Shown: positions 34,959-43,560, numbered from the stretch's first letter. The stretch is DNA of 64,000 nt from JAHCHG01 sp041394845 (GCA_041394845.1 JAWKHL010000004.1:248001-312000); one strand, 5' to 3'. Made by a program: numbers and translations. The notes: generated by a model from the sequence alone, not told the origin.

Positions 34959-36659
34959 TCACCTGTTAACCGCAAACTGCAAATCGGGCGTCGCCGCAAA
35001 CTTTTCGATTTTCTCAAGCAAAGGTTTTAAAGTATTTTGTCGGATAGCTGAAATTGCCACGCTCTCTTTGCCTTTGTCAAGCGTGATCTCGCGTTTCAAC
35101 GCTTCGATCTCTGCCGGTTTCAGCAGATCCGCTTTGTTCAGAACAATTACGCTTGGTATCTGGTTGAGTTTCAATTCGCCCAAAATTTTTTCGACCGATT
35201 CGATCTGGGCCAGAGCGTTCGGGTTCGAGGCGTCGACCACATGGACCAGAAGATCGCTGTCGCTGATCTCTTCGAGGGTGGCCCGGAAGGCCGCCACCAG
35301 CGTTTCCGGCAGATCTCTGATAAACCCGACCGTATCGTTGATGATCACCTCCCGTTCGTAGGGCAGTCGCAAACGGCGCGAAGTCGGGTCGAGCGTGGCG
35401 AACATCTTTTTCATGGCGAAGACCTCGCTGCTGGTCAGAGTGTTGAGCAATGTCGATTTCCCGGCGTTTGTATAGCCGACCAGCGAGATGATCGGGACGT
35501 TCCGGTTGAGCCGGTTCTTGCGGCGCTCCTGACGCTGGCGGCTCAACTGATCGACCTGTTTTTCAAGCTGGTTGATCTTGTTGCGGGCGCGGCGGCGATC
35601 GGTTTCCAATTTGGTTTCGCCCGGGCCGCGTCCGCCGATCCCTCCGGCCAGCCGCGACAGGGCCGAGTTCTGTCCCTGCGCCAGTCTGGGCAGAAGATAT
35701 TTGAGCTGGGCCAGTTCGACCTGCAATTTTCCCTCGCGGGTCTGCGCCCGCTGGGCGAAGATATCCAGAATGAGCTGGGGACGGTCGATCACCTTGAGTT
35801 CCGTGGCCTCGGACAGCGAACGCACCTGACCGGGGGTGAGTTCCGCGTCGAAAACGATCATATCGGCCCCGAGACGCATCGCCCGGACCAGCAACTCCTC
35901 CAGTTTCCCGCGACCGAGAACGGTCTTCGGATTGATCTGATTTCGCCTCTGAATGATCTTGTCAAGAACGACGACGTTGGCCGACAGAGCCAGTTCTTCG
36001 AGTTCCCTCATAGATTCTTCGGCGTCCGACTTAAATCCGGTGGTTACCGAGACCAGAATGACGCGGTCGCGACTTGTGTGGCGGTTGCGGGCCGTCTGGC
36101 GGATCCGGGCCATCTCGTTTTCCAGCGAATTGATCAGCGAGATGAAATCGGTGTCGAGTTGCGAAGGGATCTGAGGTTCCAGAAATTCGTAAGGGAAAGC
36201 CGATTGCGATTCGTCCTCGATCTTTTCGGCCGTCGTCGGCAAAAGATGCGCCGAATAAACCTGATTCGGCAACCCGGTCTTTTCATCGACCTGAATGGCG
36301 GCCATCAGATCGAGCCGGAGCAGGGCCAAATCGGTCAGATCGTCCTGATTCAGTTTTTCGCCCAAAAGATGCGTGTGAACACAGCGGAGTCCGCGAAAAC
36401 GGTCGGCGCCGACGCGCACCCGTTTGAAATCGGGCATCTCGATCTGTTTGGCGTTGCCCACCATGACATATTCGACCTGTCCTTTGCGGTTGATGAGGAC
36501 TCCGATCTGACGGCCCGTCTCGTGCGAGATCTCGGAAATTTGGCGGGCCAGTTCAGGTGAGATGATCTGTTCGGGAGCGACCCGCCGCGTTTGCAGTCGT
36601 TCGATCCGTTTGACCTGATTATGCTTTAGCCCCTGCGTAAAGCCGTAAATCGTACTGAT
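34959..36659 (-). CDS. hflX: GTPase HflX, apparently starting at an ATC codon
   Basis: 566 residues if read from ATC at 36659. GTPase motifs: SLVGYTNAGKSTLLN (G1), NDTVGFIRDLPETLV (G3) and VLNKADL (G4), after the HflX domain with GRGKLEELLVRA and GGIGGRGPGETKLETDRR. The first ATG in frame is at 36464, but the 65 codons before it continue the family's N-terminus (ERLQTRRVAPEQIISPELAR, then GRQIGVLINRKGQVEYV). Between the in-frame TAA at 36696-36698 and 36464 there is no ATG, GTG or TTG. GGAGG at 36668-36672 sits 8 bases before the ATC. HflX splits stalled ribosomes. Divergent from lexA. Confidence 0.9.
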   Translation of the reverse strand: MSTIYGFTQGLKHNQVKRIERLQTRRVAPEQIISPELARQISEISHETGRQIGVLINRKGQVEYVMVGNAKQIEMPDFKRVRVGADRFRGLRCVHTHLLGEKLNQDDLTDLALLRLDLMAAIQVDEKTGLPNQVYSAHLLPTTAEKIEDESQSAFPYEFLEPQIPSQLDTDFISLINSLENEMARIRQTARNRHTSRDRVILVSVTTGFKSDAEESMRELEELALSANVVVLDKIIQRRNQINPKTVLGRGKLEELLVRAMRLGADMIVFDAELTPGQVRSLSEATELKVIDRPQLILDIFAQRAQTREGKLQVELAQLKYLLPRLAQGQNSALSRLAGGIGGRGPGETKLETDRRRARNKINQLEKQVDQLSRQRQERRKNRLNRNVPIISLVGYTNAGKSTLLNTLTSSEVFAMKKMFATLDPTSRRLRLPYEREVIINDTVGFIRDLPETLVAAFRATLEEISDSDLLVHVVDASNPNALAQIESVEKILGELKLNQIPSVIVLNKADLLKPAEIEALKREITLDKGKESVAISAIRQNTLKPLLEKIEKFAATPDLQFAVNR

Positions 36660-36694
36660 AAAAAAAACCTCCGGGCGTTGCTGATTGAGGTTAG

Positions 36695-36703
36695 ATTATA
36701 GCA
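36695..36703 (-). promoter_or_regulatory. extended -10 promoter of hflX
   Basis: On the minus strand TGCTATAAT (36703-36695) is a perfect extended -10. Its -35 region would fall inside the GATGGGT heptamer array. The leader to the ATC start is only about 30 bases and contains GGAGG. Confidence 0.6.
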
Positions 36704-36846
36704 TAGGTGATGGGTGATGGGTGATAGGTGATGGGTTTGATTTTGAGTTTTGAGTTTTTATTTTGAGTTTTGAGTTTTGAGTTTTTAATTGATTCCTATT
36801 CCCTCCTCCCATCACCCATCACCTATCACCTATCACCCATCACCCT
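36704..36846. repeat. two heptamer families in the hflX-lexA divergent region
   Basis: GATGGGT/GATAGGT units at 36704-36737, then TTTTGAG units at 36740-36787, then the reverse complement of the first family (CCCATCACCCATCACCTATC...) at 36806-36846. The outer two arrays are inverted copies of each other. They create an artefactual 31-residue extension in front of lexA. Confidence 0.85.
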
Positions 36847-36874
36847 TTACGCCTCACGACTCAGGCCTTACAAT
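36846..36874 (+). promoter_or_regulatory. candidate leaderless promoter of lexA
   Basis: TTTACG (36846-36851), 17 bases, TACAAT (36869-36874). The expected transcription start is at or within a base or two of the lexA ATG (36882), and no Shine-Dalgarno sequence is present. Confidence 0.45.
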
Positions 36875-36881
36875 CAAACCC

Positions 36882-37502
36882 ATGCAGCCCCGGACGCGCA
36901 GACAAAAAGAGGTGCTTGAATACGTCAAGCAATACATCGAAAAACACGGCTACGAGCCTTCCTATCAACAGATCGCCCGACATCTCGGCGTCAGTTCCAA
37001 GGCGGGAATCGCCAAACATATCGAGGCATTGGAAAATCAGGGCCTCATCTCCCGGGTGCGCGAAAGCGGCAGTTTCCGGCTGGAGATCAACCCGACCGAA
37101 TCGATTCTGGAGTTGATCTGCGAGGTCGAATGGCTCGATGTCCCGAAAGAAGAGACCTACGCCGAAGAATGGAAGAACAAATCGCTTTTCGTTCCCAGAT
37201 TTCTGATCGAATCCTATTCCGAAAGATCGATCCGCGCTTTTCTCGTGCCGAACGATTCGATGCTCGAAGAACATATCTGCGAGGGCGATGTGGCCTTGAT
37301 CGAAAACCGCTCGTACGCCCGCGACGGCGATATCATCGTCGCATTGCTGGAAAACCGGCGGGCCGTCCTCAAACAGTTCTTCCGCCTCGGGGCCAACATC
37401 GAACTTCGTCCCGCCAATCCCAACTACGACCCGATCGTATTGCCGGCCGACAAGATCGAGATCAAGGGCGTGTTGCGGGGATTATTGCGGCCGACACAGT
37501 GA
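36882..37502 (+). CDS. lexA: LexA-like repressor without a recognisable cleavage dipeptide
   Basis: 206 residues from ATG 36882. The N-terminal winged helix (RTRRQKEVLEYV, PSYQQIARHLGVSSKAGIAKHI) and the C-terminal S24-like latent protease are both present. The catalytic serine is S126 (VPNDSMLEEHICEGD) and the lysine is K164 (RRAVLKQF). Normal LexA cuts itself at Ala-Gly (or Cys-Gly) ~35-40 residues before the serine. Residues 70-118 here contain neither dipeptide. LexA represses SOS genes until RecA-stimulated self-cleavage; this one may be cut at a different bond or not at all. Confidence 0.85.
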   Translation: MQPRTRRQKEVLEYVKQYIEKHGYEPSYQQIARHLGVSSKAGIAKHIEALENQGLISRVRESGSFRLEINPTESILELICEVEWLDVPKEETYAEEWKNKSLFVPRFLIESYSERSIRAFLVPNDSMLEEHICEGDVALIENRSYARDGDIIVALLENRRAVLKQFFRLGANIELRPANPNYDPIVLPADKIEIKGVLRGLLRPTQ

Positions 37503-37580
37503 TTCGATTGCGGATTTGGGATTGCGGATTTGGGATCTTTTTCAATTCGAATTCCTCAATCCCAAATCCGCAATTTAAAA
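37503..37580. repeat. inverted GGATTTG heptamer arrays after lexA
   Basis: CGGATTT/GGGATTG units at 37507-37540 and the opposite orientation (CAATCCCAAATCCGCAATTT) at 37557-37577; together a potential hairpin that could end the lexA transcript. Confidence 0.65.
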
Positions 37581-37729
37581 ATCGTTCAGGCTTTAACTTG
37601 CGCTTTGCGGAGTCGGGAGAGTGTGATCGAACCGGGGTCGGTCGGCAATTTGCAATTTGCGTCGTGTGCGCTTTACGGGGTAAGCTAAATTTTTCACTAA
37701 GTTGTAATTGATCAGGGGTTTGTTGAGGG

Positions 37730-37903
37730 GTTGAAAGTTTAAAGGTGAAAAGGTTTAAAAGTTTAAAGGTGAAGAAGTTTAAAGGTGAAAAAGGTTTTTA
37801 CGGCGGTTGGCTCAGAAAGCGAAATTGTCGAAAAAAAACAAAGTTTGTAAATTCCCGGAGAGGATTCTTTTAAACTTTTTCACCTTATAAACTTTTAAAC
37901 CTT
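37730..37903. repeat. AAAGGTGAAAAAGTTT-type arrays, inverted pair
   Basis: Left: four to five units of GTTTAAAGGTGAA at 37730-37797. Right, opposite orientation: TTTTAAACTTTTTCACC... at 37868-37903. Sequence unrelated to the GGATTTT family but close to the array at 50430-50601. The 470-base gap 37503-37972 contains no gene. Confidence 0.7.
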
Positions 37904-37972
37904 GATAAATTCTCTTCCATTCCAATCTGATCCGGTTACATTAAATTTATCCAAAAGAAGGTTTTTTTTATC

Positions 37973-39412
37973 GTGCCAAATCTATTAACACCGAACGCCA
38001 GTTACAGCGTAACCCTGCGCGTCAAAATTCAAAACACACCCGGAAAACTGGGCGAGATTACGACCGCCATCGGCAAGGCCGGGGGGAGCATCGAGGCGAT
38101 CGACATCGTCAGCGTCGGCAAGGATTTTCTGATCCGCGACATCACCGTCAACGCCTCTTCCGAACAGCATGACAAGGAGATCATCGATGCCATCCGCCAC
38201 ATCGACGGGGTGGAGCTGATCAACTTTTCGGATCGAACTTTTCTGATGCATCTCGGCGGAAAACTCGAAACCGTTTCCAAAATGCCGCTCAAGACGCGCG
38301 ATGATCTTTCGATGGCCTACACGCCGGGCGTCGCCCGCGTCTGCGAAGCGATCCACAAAGACCCGGAAAAGGCCTTTACGCTGACCATCAAGAAAAACAC
38401 GGTCGCGGTCGTCTCGGACGGAACCGCGGTTCTCGGACTGGGCGACATCGGCCCGGCCGCCGCCATGCCCGTGATGGAGGGAAAGGCCCAGCTTTTTAAG
38501 GAATTCGGCGGGGTCGACGCCTTTCCGATCTGTCTCAACACGAAAGATCCGCACGAGATCATCCAGACCGTCAAGAACATCTCGGTCGCATTCGGCGGGA
38601 TCAATCTCGAGGACATCTCGGCGCCCCGCTGTTTCGAGATCGAAGACCGCCTCAAGGAAGAACTCGACATTCCGGTCTTTCACGACGACCAGCACGGAAC
38701 GGCCGTCGTCGTTCTGGCGGCGCTGATCAACGCGCTCAAGATCGTCGGCAAAAAGATGGAGGACGTCAAGGTGGTCGTCAACGGCATCGGCGCGGCCGGC
38801 GTCGCCTGCTCGAAGATCGTCATGGCGGCCGGGGTGCGCAACATCGTCGGATGCGACACCAGCGGTTCGCTTTTCGAAGGCCGGACCGAAAATATGAACT
38901 GGGTCAAGGACTGGTTCGCCCGCAACACCAATCCCAACAAGGAAGAGGGTTCGATCCACGATGTGATCAAAGGGGCCGACGTTTTCTTCGGCCTCAGCGT
39001 TCCCGGCGTCATCACCGAGACCGATCTCAAGAACATGGCCAAAGATCCGGTCGTGTTTGCGATGGCCAACCCGATCCCCGAGATCATGCCCGAGGACGCC
39101 GTCGGACACGTCGCCGTGATGGCCACCGGCCGGAGCGATTATCCCAATCAGATCAACAACGTCCTGTGTTTTCCGGGCATCTTTCGCGGGGCGCTTAACT
39201 GCCGGGCATCGCGGATCAACGAAGAGATGAAACTGGCCGCCGCCAACGCCATCGCCGGAATCATCGGTGAAGAGGAACTCCATCCCGATTACATCATTCC
39301 GTCGGTTTTCGACCGGAGAGTCGGCGAAGCCGTCGCCGCCGAGGTCGAAGAAGCCGCCTATCACTCCGGAGTCGCCCGCCGCGAAAGAGCGACGATGGAA
39401 ACGAAATTTTAG
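37973..39412 (+). CDS. NAD(P)-dependent malic enzyme with N-terminal ACT domain
   Basis: 479 residues from a GTG start. Residues ~10-85 form an ACT domain (LRVKIQNTPGKLGEITTAIG). The malic enzyme follows: the MAYTPGVARVCEAI active-site tyrosine region, VVSDGTAVLGLGDIG, the metal-binding DDQHGTA, and the NAD(P) loop NGIGAAGVACSK. It decarboxylates malate to pyruvate. The C-terminal phosphotransacetylase-like domain of long MaeB forms is missing. The ACT domain suggests amino-acid feedback control; cofactor choice is not clear. Confidence 0.93.
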   Translation: MPNLLTPNASYSVTLRVKIQNTPGKLGEITTAIGKAGGSIEAIDIVSVGKDFLIRDITVNASSEQHDKEIIDAIRHIDGVELINFSDRTFLMHLGGKLETVSKMPLKTRDDLSMAYTPGVARVCEAIHKDPEKAFTLTIKKNTVAVVSDGTAVLGLGDIGPAAAMPVMEGKAQLFKEFGGVDAFPICLNTKDPHEIIQTVKNISVAFGGINLEDISAPRCFEIEDRLKEELDIPVFHDDQHGTAVVVLAALINALKIVGKKMEDVKVVVNGIGAAGVACSKIVMAAGVRNIVGCDTSGSLFEGRTENMNWVKDWFARNTNPNKEEGSIHDVIKGADVFFGLSVPGVITETDLKNMAKDPVVFAMANPIPEIMPEDAVGHVAVMATGRSDYPNQINNVLCFPGIFRGALNCRASRINEEMKLAAANAIAGIIGEEELHPDYIIPSVFDRRVGEAVAAEVEEAAYHSGVARRERATMETKF

Positions 39413-39498
39413 CGGGACGGAAAATCATCCTGACCGGGGCAACCGGGCGGCGAAATTGGGCTTCCCCGAACTTCGCCGAAAACCGATTGAAGTTTTTT

Positions 39499-41061
39499 AT
39501 GATCGTCGAGCTCAAAAAGGTCCTTCGTTCTTCCCTCGCCCTGATACTCCTGATCCCGCTTCCCGTTTATTTGCAAAAGCCTGCGGCCGATCTCATCATC
39601 ATCAACGCCAACGTCCGGACGATGGATGGCAAAAAACCGGTTGCCGAAGCCCTTGCCGTAACCGGAGGTAAGATAATCGCGGTCGGATCAAATAAGGAGA
39701 TCCGCCCTTTTTCGGGGCCGAAAACCGAAACCATCGATGCCGGCGGGCGGCTGGTTCTGCCCGGTTTTAACGACAGCCACGTTCATTTTATGAGCATCGG
39801 TCAGATGTTTTCTTCGATCGATCTGCGTCAGGTCCGATCTTCGGATGAATTCGTCGAAAAATTCCGCTATTACACCAATTTCATATCGCCCGGCCGTTGG
39901 ATCCTCGGCGGATACTGGGACAACACACTGTGGAATCCCGATTCCCAAGCGCCGACCAGGGAACTGCTCGATCCGGCGACGCCGGAGAATCCGGTTCTGG
40001 TTTATAAAAACGGCGACCCGCAAACCGCTCTGGCCAATTCGGCCGCCCTTAAACTGGCCGGATTCGACAAAAAGACCAAAACCATCCCCGGCGGAACGAT
40101 CGAACGCGATGAACGGGGCGAGGCGACCGGGATAATTCGGGGCGAGGCCATCCGTTACCTGCGCGCCTTCACCCCCAGACTGACCACCCAAAACTGGCGG
40201 GAGGCGGCCATCACGGCCACCAATTACGCGGCGTTTTACGGCGTTACCAGCGTGCAGGACGTTCATTCGGACGATAACACCGAACTGTTTCGCCAGTTGG
40301 AAAAAGAGGGCAAACTGAAAACCAGGATCTACGAATGCATCACATTGCCCAACCGGAAAAAACTGATCGAAGCCGGGATCAAACGCGCCGACGGCGACGC
40401 CATGCTCAGGCGCGGCTGTCTGAAACATTTCTCGGACGGGGACTTCGGGGTCGTCGAAGATCTTTACCGGGAGGTTCTGGAAGCAGACCGGGCCGATCTT
40501 CAGGTCATGATCCACGCCATCGGGAGCCGGGCCAACGAAGTGGTTTTAACGGTTTACGAAAAGGTGCTGGAAGAAAACGGACCGAAAGACAGGCGTTTTC
40601 GGATCGAACACGCCCATCGGCCGCGGCCCGAAGATCTCCCCCGTTTTGCCGCGACGAAAACCATCGCTTCGATGCAGCCTCATCTGTTTTTCGGCGGAGT
40701 TTACAACTCGAGCGAGCCTTACCGGAGTCTGCTCAAGCAGGATACGCGGCTCGCTTTCGGGTCGGATTCCTCGATCACCGAGATCGATCCGTTGCTCGGA
40801 ATCTACGCCGCCGTCAACTTCCGCCGAACCGAATCGCCCGGCGAAACCCTTTCGGTCGAGGAGGCGGTTTACGCCTACACCGCCGGTTCGGCCTACGCCG
40901 AGTTTCAGGAAAACGTCAAAGGCACCTTAACGGTCGGGAAACTGGCTGATATTATTATTTTGTCGAAAGACATCTTTTCGATCGACCCCGAAGAAATCCG
41001 AAGCACCAAAGTTTTGACAACCGTCGTCGGGGGACGTATTGTTTATCAGGCAATTAAGTAA
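39499..41061 (+). CDS. secreted YtcJ-like amidohydrolase (amidohydrolase 3)
   Basis: 520 residues from ATG 39499; a TTG at 39487 is an alternative. N-terminal hydrophobic stretch (SLALILLIPLPVYL) is a probable signal anchor or peptide. The metal-dependent hydrolase barrel has GFNDSHVHF (first HxH), WILGGYWD, QVMIHAIGSRA, RIEHAHRP and GSDSSITEIDP (last Asp). This family hydrolyses amides of unknown natural substrates. Only 86 bases separate it from the malic enzyme gene, without an obvious promoter. Confidence 0.9.
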   Translation: MIVELKKVLRSSLALILLIPLPVYLQKPAADLIIINANVRTMDGKKPVAEALAVTGGKIIAVGSNKEIRPFSGPKTETIDAGGRLVLPGFNDSHVHFMSIGQMFSSIDLRQVRSSDEFVEKFRYYTNFISPGRWILGGYWDNTLWNPDSQAPTRELLDPATPENPVLVYKNGDPQTALANSAALKLAGFDKKTKTIPGGTIERDERGEATGIIRGEAIRYLRAFTPRLTTQNWREAAITATNYAAFYGVTSVQDVHSDDNTELFRQLEKEGKLKTRIYECITLPNRKKLIEAGIKRADGDAMLRRGCLKHFSDGDFGVVEDLYREVLEADRADLQVMIHAIGSRANEVVLTVYEKVLEENGPKDRRFRIEHAHRPRPEDLPRFAATKTIASMQPHLFFGGVYNSSEPYRSLLKQDTRLAFGSDSSITEIDPLLGIYAAVNFRRTESPGETLSVEEAVYAYTAGSAYAEFQENVKGTLTVGKLADIIILSKDIFSIDPEEIRSTKVLTTVVGGRIVYQAIK

Positions 41062-41245
41062 CCGCGGAAAACATTCGGGGATTAAACTTAAAAATCCTGA
41101 ATTCAAATGAAAAAATCATCTGTCCGCTAATAATGAAGGTGATGCTTTTTGATTTGAAGGGGCTGATTCTGACATCGGCCAATTTCCGCCACGATTTTTT
41201 TTTAATATAATTATTCGATCTATTAACATTTTGGAGAATCAAATA

Positions 41246-41770
41246 ATGAAAAAATTTATCAGTTTGCTAATTTTAATTTTCGCTTTTTCACTGACCGCCA
41301 TCGCGCAGGAAAATATGGAAAAGGCCAAACCGACCGAACTCGATAAGACCGAGGCGATCCCCTCGAAAGGCGTCCTCAAAAGGGGCGCGCCGCTCGGCAA
41401 ATCGAAAAAGGTCTCGCTCGCCAAGGTGATGGAAAACCCCGGAAAATACGCCGGCCAGACCGTCCGCGTCGAGGGCGTCATCGTTCGTTCGTGCAAGATG
41501 GAAGGCTGTTGGATGGAACTGGCTCCGAACAAGGAGGCCAAATCGGTTCGCGTCAAATTCAAGGATCACGCCTTTTTCATCCCGCTCAACGCGGCCGGGG
41601 CGGCCGCTAAGGCCGAGGGCGTTTTCAGCGTCAAAACGCTTTCCAAAGAAGAGGTCGATCATCTGATGAACGAGGACGGGGCCAAGTTCGACAAGATCAA
41701 CGACGACGGAACCGTGACCGAAATCTCGTTTCTGGCCTCGGGCGTCGAATTGACCAAAACCTCGGAATAA
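41246..41770 (+). CDS. secreted DUF4920 protein
   Basis: 174 residues. Start at ATG 41246, with GGAG at 41233-41236; the TTG at 41231 overlaps that site. Signal peptide 1-20 (ending AIAQE). DUF4920 OB-like core: KVMENPGKYAGQTVRVEGVI, then the conserved CKMEGCWMEL with two cysteines that may bind metal, and FFIPLNAAGAAAKAEGVF. Function unknown. First of a tight string: the next gene starts 5 bases after its stop. Confidence 0.88.
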   Translation: MKKFISLLILIFAFSLTAIAQENMEKAKPTELDKTEAIPSKGVLKRGAPLGKSKKVSLAKVMENPGKYAGQTVRVEGVIVRSCKMEGCWMELAPNKEAKSVRVKFKDHAFFIPLNAAGAAAKAEGVFSVKTLSKEEVDHLMNEDGAKFDKINDDGTVTEISFLASGVELTKTSE

Positions 41771-41775
41771 AAACC

Positions 41776-42003
41776 ATGGGTCAGATTATTATCGACATCC
41801 CCCAACATCTGGAATTTAAATTCCGCATCGTTGAAAACAAGGCGGCGGAAGAGATTTTGTTAAACCTGAGAAACCTGATCGACCGGGCCAACGAGTCGGA
41901 AACCGACGACATTTCCGGTATTTGGGCCGACTGCAATCGGTCGGCTCCGGAGATCGCCCTCGGATTGCGCCGATCATGGAAAAGGAAATTATCCCATGGC
42001 TGA
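41776..42003 (+). CDS. VapB-like antitoxin
   Basis: 75 residues. N-terminal IIIDIPQHLEFKFRIV resembles a short beta strand that could pair in an AbrB- or RHH-like DNA-binding dimer. The basic end RRSWKRKLS overlaps the toxin gene by 8 bases. Assigned as antitoxin from size and coupling with a clear PIN toxin; the DNA-binding family is unresolved. Confidence 0.7.
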   Translation: MGQIIIDIPQHLEFKFRIVENKAAEEILLNLRNLIDRANESETDDISGIWADCNRSAPEIALGLRRSWKRKLSHG

Positions 42004-42367
42004 TTATCTGATCGATTTAACAATTTTCACCGCCGTCTTTCGTGGCGACGACCGGCTCCGCCGACTGATCGAAAATCTGGATTCGGCGGTCGATTCGATC
42101 GTTTATCTTGAACTTTTGCAAGCCACCCGGAACAGTTCCGAGGCGGAGCGGGTCGAAAAATATCTGACCCTTTTCGAACTGATCTACTTCGACAAAAAGG
42201 TCGCCCAGCGGGCCTTTGAACTGACGCGGCTCTATTCGAAAAACTTCGGTCTGAGATTGCCCGATTCGATCATCGCGGCCACCTGTCTGGAACACGATCT
42301 GACATTGATCACACATAACGTCAAGGATTTCCAGTTCATCAAAGACCTGAAAATCTTCACGCTGTAG
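41996..42367 (+). CDS. vapC: VapC-like PIN-domain ribonuclease toxin
   Basis: 123 residues, full PIN length. Acidic metal-site residues are D7 (YLIDLTIF), E39 (VYLELLQ), D90 (RLPDSIIAA) and a terminal N/D pair in THNVKDF (N108, D111). VapC toxins cut tRNA or rRNA when freed from the antitoxin. The pair is embedded between DUF4920 and CarboxypepD genes with overlaps and no space for separate promoters, which is unusual for a TA module. Confidence 0.88.
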   Translation: MADYLIDLTIFTAVFRGDDRLRRLIENLDSAVDSIVYLELLQATRNSSEAERVEKYLTLFELIYFDKKVAQRAFELTRLYSKNFGLRLPDSIIAATCLEHDLTLITHNVKDFQFIKDLKIFTL

Positions 42368-43141
42368 ATGAACAAAAAATTCCCGGCCATCTTTCTGATT
42401 CTGATCGTGGCGCTGATGTCGGCGGCCGACATCGGTGCGGAGTCGGCCGGAAAGGCCTCGCTCCGTGGCCGGCTCTTAAAATCGAACGGAAAGCCCCTGC
42501 CCTACACCGAGATCGAACTCGTTCCGGTCGATTCCGACATCCAGTTGAACGACGGCCGCCTGATGGCCATCTCGACCGCCTCGGGAAGATTTTCCTTCAT
42601 CGACGTTCCGGACGGCAAATACACGCTGAGCATCAATTTCGACGAAAAACCGACCGAAACCTCGCCCTATCCGACCTATTTCTACCCCGACACCGAACTG
42701 CGCTCCGAAGCCGATGTCTTCGAATTCAACGCTTCGAGCAGATTTGCCCCGGTCACCTTTCGTCTTCTTCCGAAACTGGTCGGACGAAAGCTCGGCGGCC
42801 GGGTTCTTTGGGAAAACGGCGAACCGGTGTCCGACGCCTTCATCTACATCAACGACATCGAGTACAACGAAACCTTCAGCGTCTCCAGCATCAAAACCGA
42901 TTTCGACGGGAAATTCACGGTCTCCGGATTCGAAGGCCGAAAATACGTCGTCGGGGCCGTTCTGTTCGAAAGAATGGGCCGCAATCTGCTGGAGGCGGCC
43001 GGCCCGGTGCTGGCCTCGAACCGAACCGAGATCTTCCGGCTCGACGCCAAAACTCCCCCGCTCAAGATAATTCTCGAAGAGCCCGAAGAGTTAAGAAGAA
43101 TGCGCGAGCGGAACATCGGGAAATTGCTTCCCAAATTCTGA
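42368..43141 (+). CDS. secreted protein with carboxypeptidase-regulatory-like Ig domains
   Basis: 257 residues, starting on the base after the vapC stop. Signal peptide (residues 1-24, MSAADIGAES). Two beta-sandwich CarboxypepD_reg-like repeats: GRLLKSNGKPLPYTEIELV...GRFSFIDVPDGKYTL at ~33-110 and GRVLWENGEPVSDAFIYI...GKFTVSGFEGRKYVVG at ~140-210. Such domains are adhesion or ligand-binding modules in envelope proteins. Confidence 0.8.
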   Translation: MNKKFPAIFLILIVALMSAADIGAESAGKASLRGRLLKSNGKPLPYTEIELVPVDSDIQLNDGRLMAISTASGRFSFIDVPDGKYTLSINFDEKPTETSPYPTYFYPDTELRSEADVFEFNASSRFAPVTFRLLPKLVGRKLGGRVLWENGEPVSDAFIYINDIEYNETFSVSSIKTDFDGKFTVSGFEGRKYVVGAVLFERMGRNLLEAAGPVLASNRTEIFRLDAKTPPLKIILEEPEELRRMRERNIGKLLPKF

Positions 43142-43188
43142 ACTTGTGCTAAAATCCTCCAAATTCAAAAATTCTCCGGAGGAAAAAA

Positions 43189-43410
43189 ATGTTCGGTAAA
43201 ATAGCTCTGATCCTGGGAATCCTGGGCGTCCTGCTCGGGGGTCTGGCCCTGATAATCTCCGTCGCCCTGCCGATCCTAACCGACGGCCGGACCAGTTGGG
43301 AAGAAGCCTTGCTCGGCATCATCCCGAGCGCGGTCTTCCTTTTTTTCGCTTTCATCCTCGCCGTTATCGGCCTGATTCTGGTCATCAAGGGTCGGAAGAA
43401 AAAGGCCTAG
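43189..43410 (+). CDS. small two-helix membrane protein
   Basis: 73 residues. Two membrane segments (IALILGILGVLLGGLALIIS and AVFLFFAFILAVIGLILVI) with a short loop and a basic tail (KGRKKKA). GGAGG lies 7 bases before the ATG. Function unknown. Confidence 0.7.
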   Translation: MFGKIALILGILGVLLGGLALIISVALPILTDGRTSWEEALLGIIPSAVFLFFAFILAVIGLILVIKGRKKKA

Positions 43411-43425
43411 CTTATTAAGCGAATC

Positions 43426-43502
43426 AGGCGGAAACGCGACCGTCAGGGAGCGTGTCTAAAACGCCGAAAAAAAAACAATCCCTGATGGTCGCGTTTCCGC
43501 CT
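43426..43502. repeat. 24-bp REP-like inverted repeat
   Basis: Arms 43426-43449 and 43479-43502 match at 23 of 24 positions (AGGCGGAAACGCGACCGTCA...), with a 29-base A-rich centre. It lies between the small membrane protein and dus and is flanked by no coding sequence. Possibly a mobile REP element or a terminator. Confidence 0.7.
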
Positions 43503-43560
43503 CGGAGATTTTGCACGGTCAGCGTGAAAACTCCGGAGATAATCGGTAAAATGGAAAACG

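Noticed and set aside
36704..36846. CRISPR-like array
   Set aside because: Units are 7 bases without spacers and occur as inverted arrays; no cas genes in the window.
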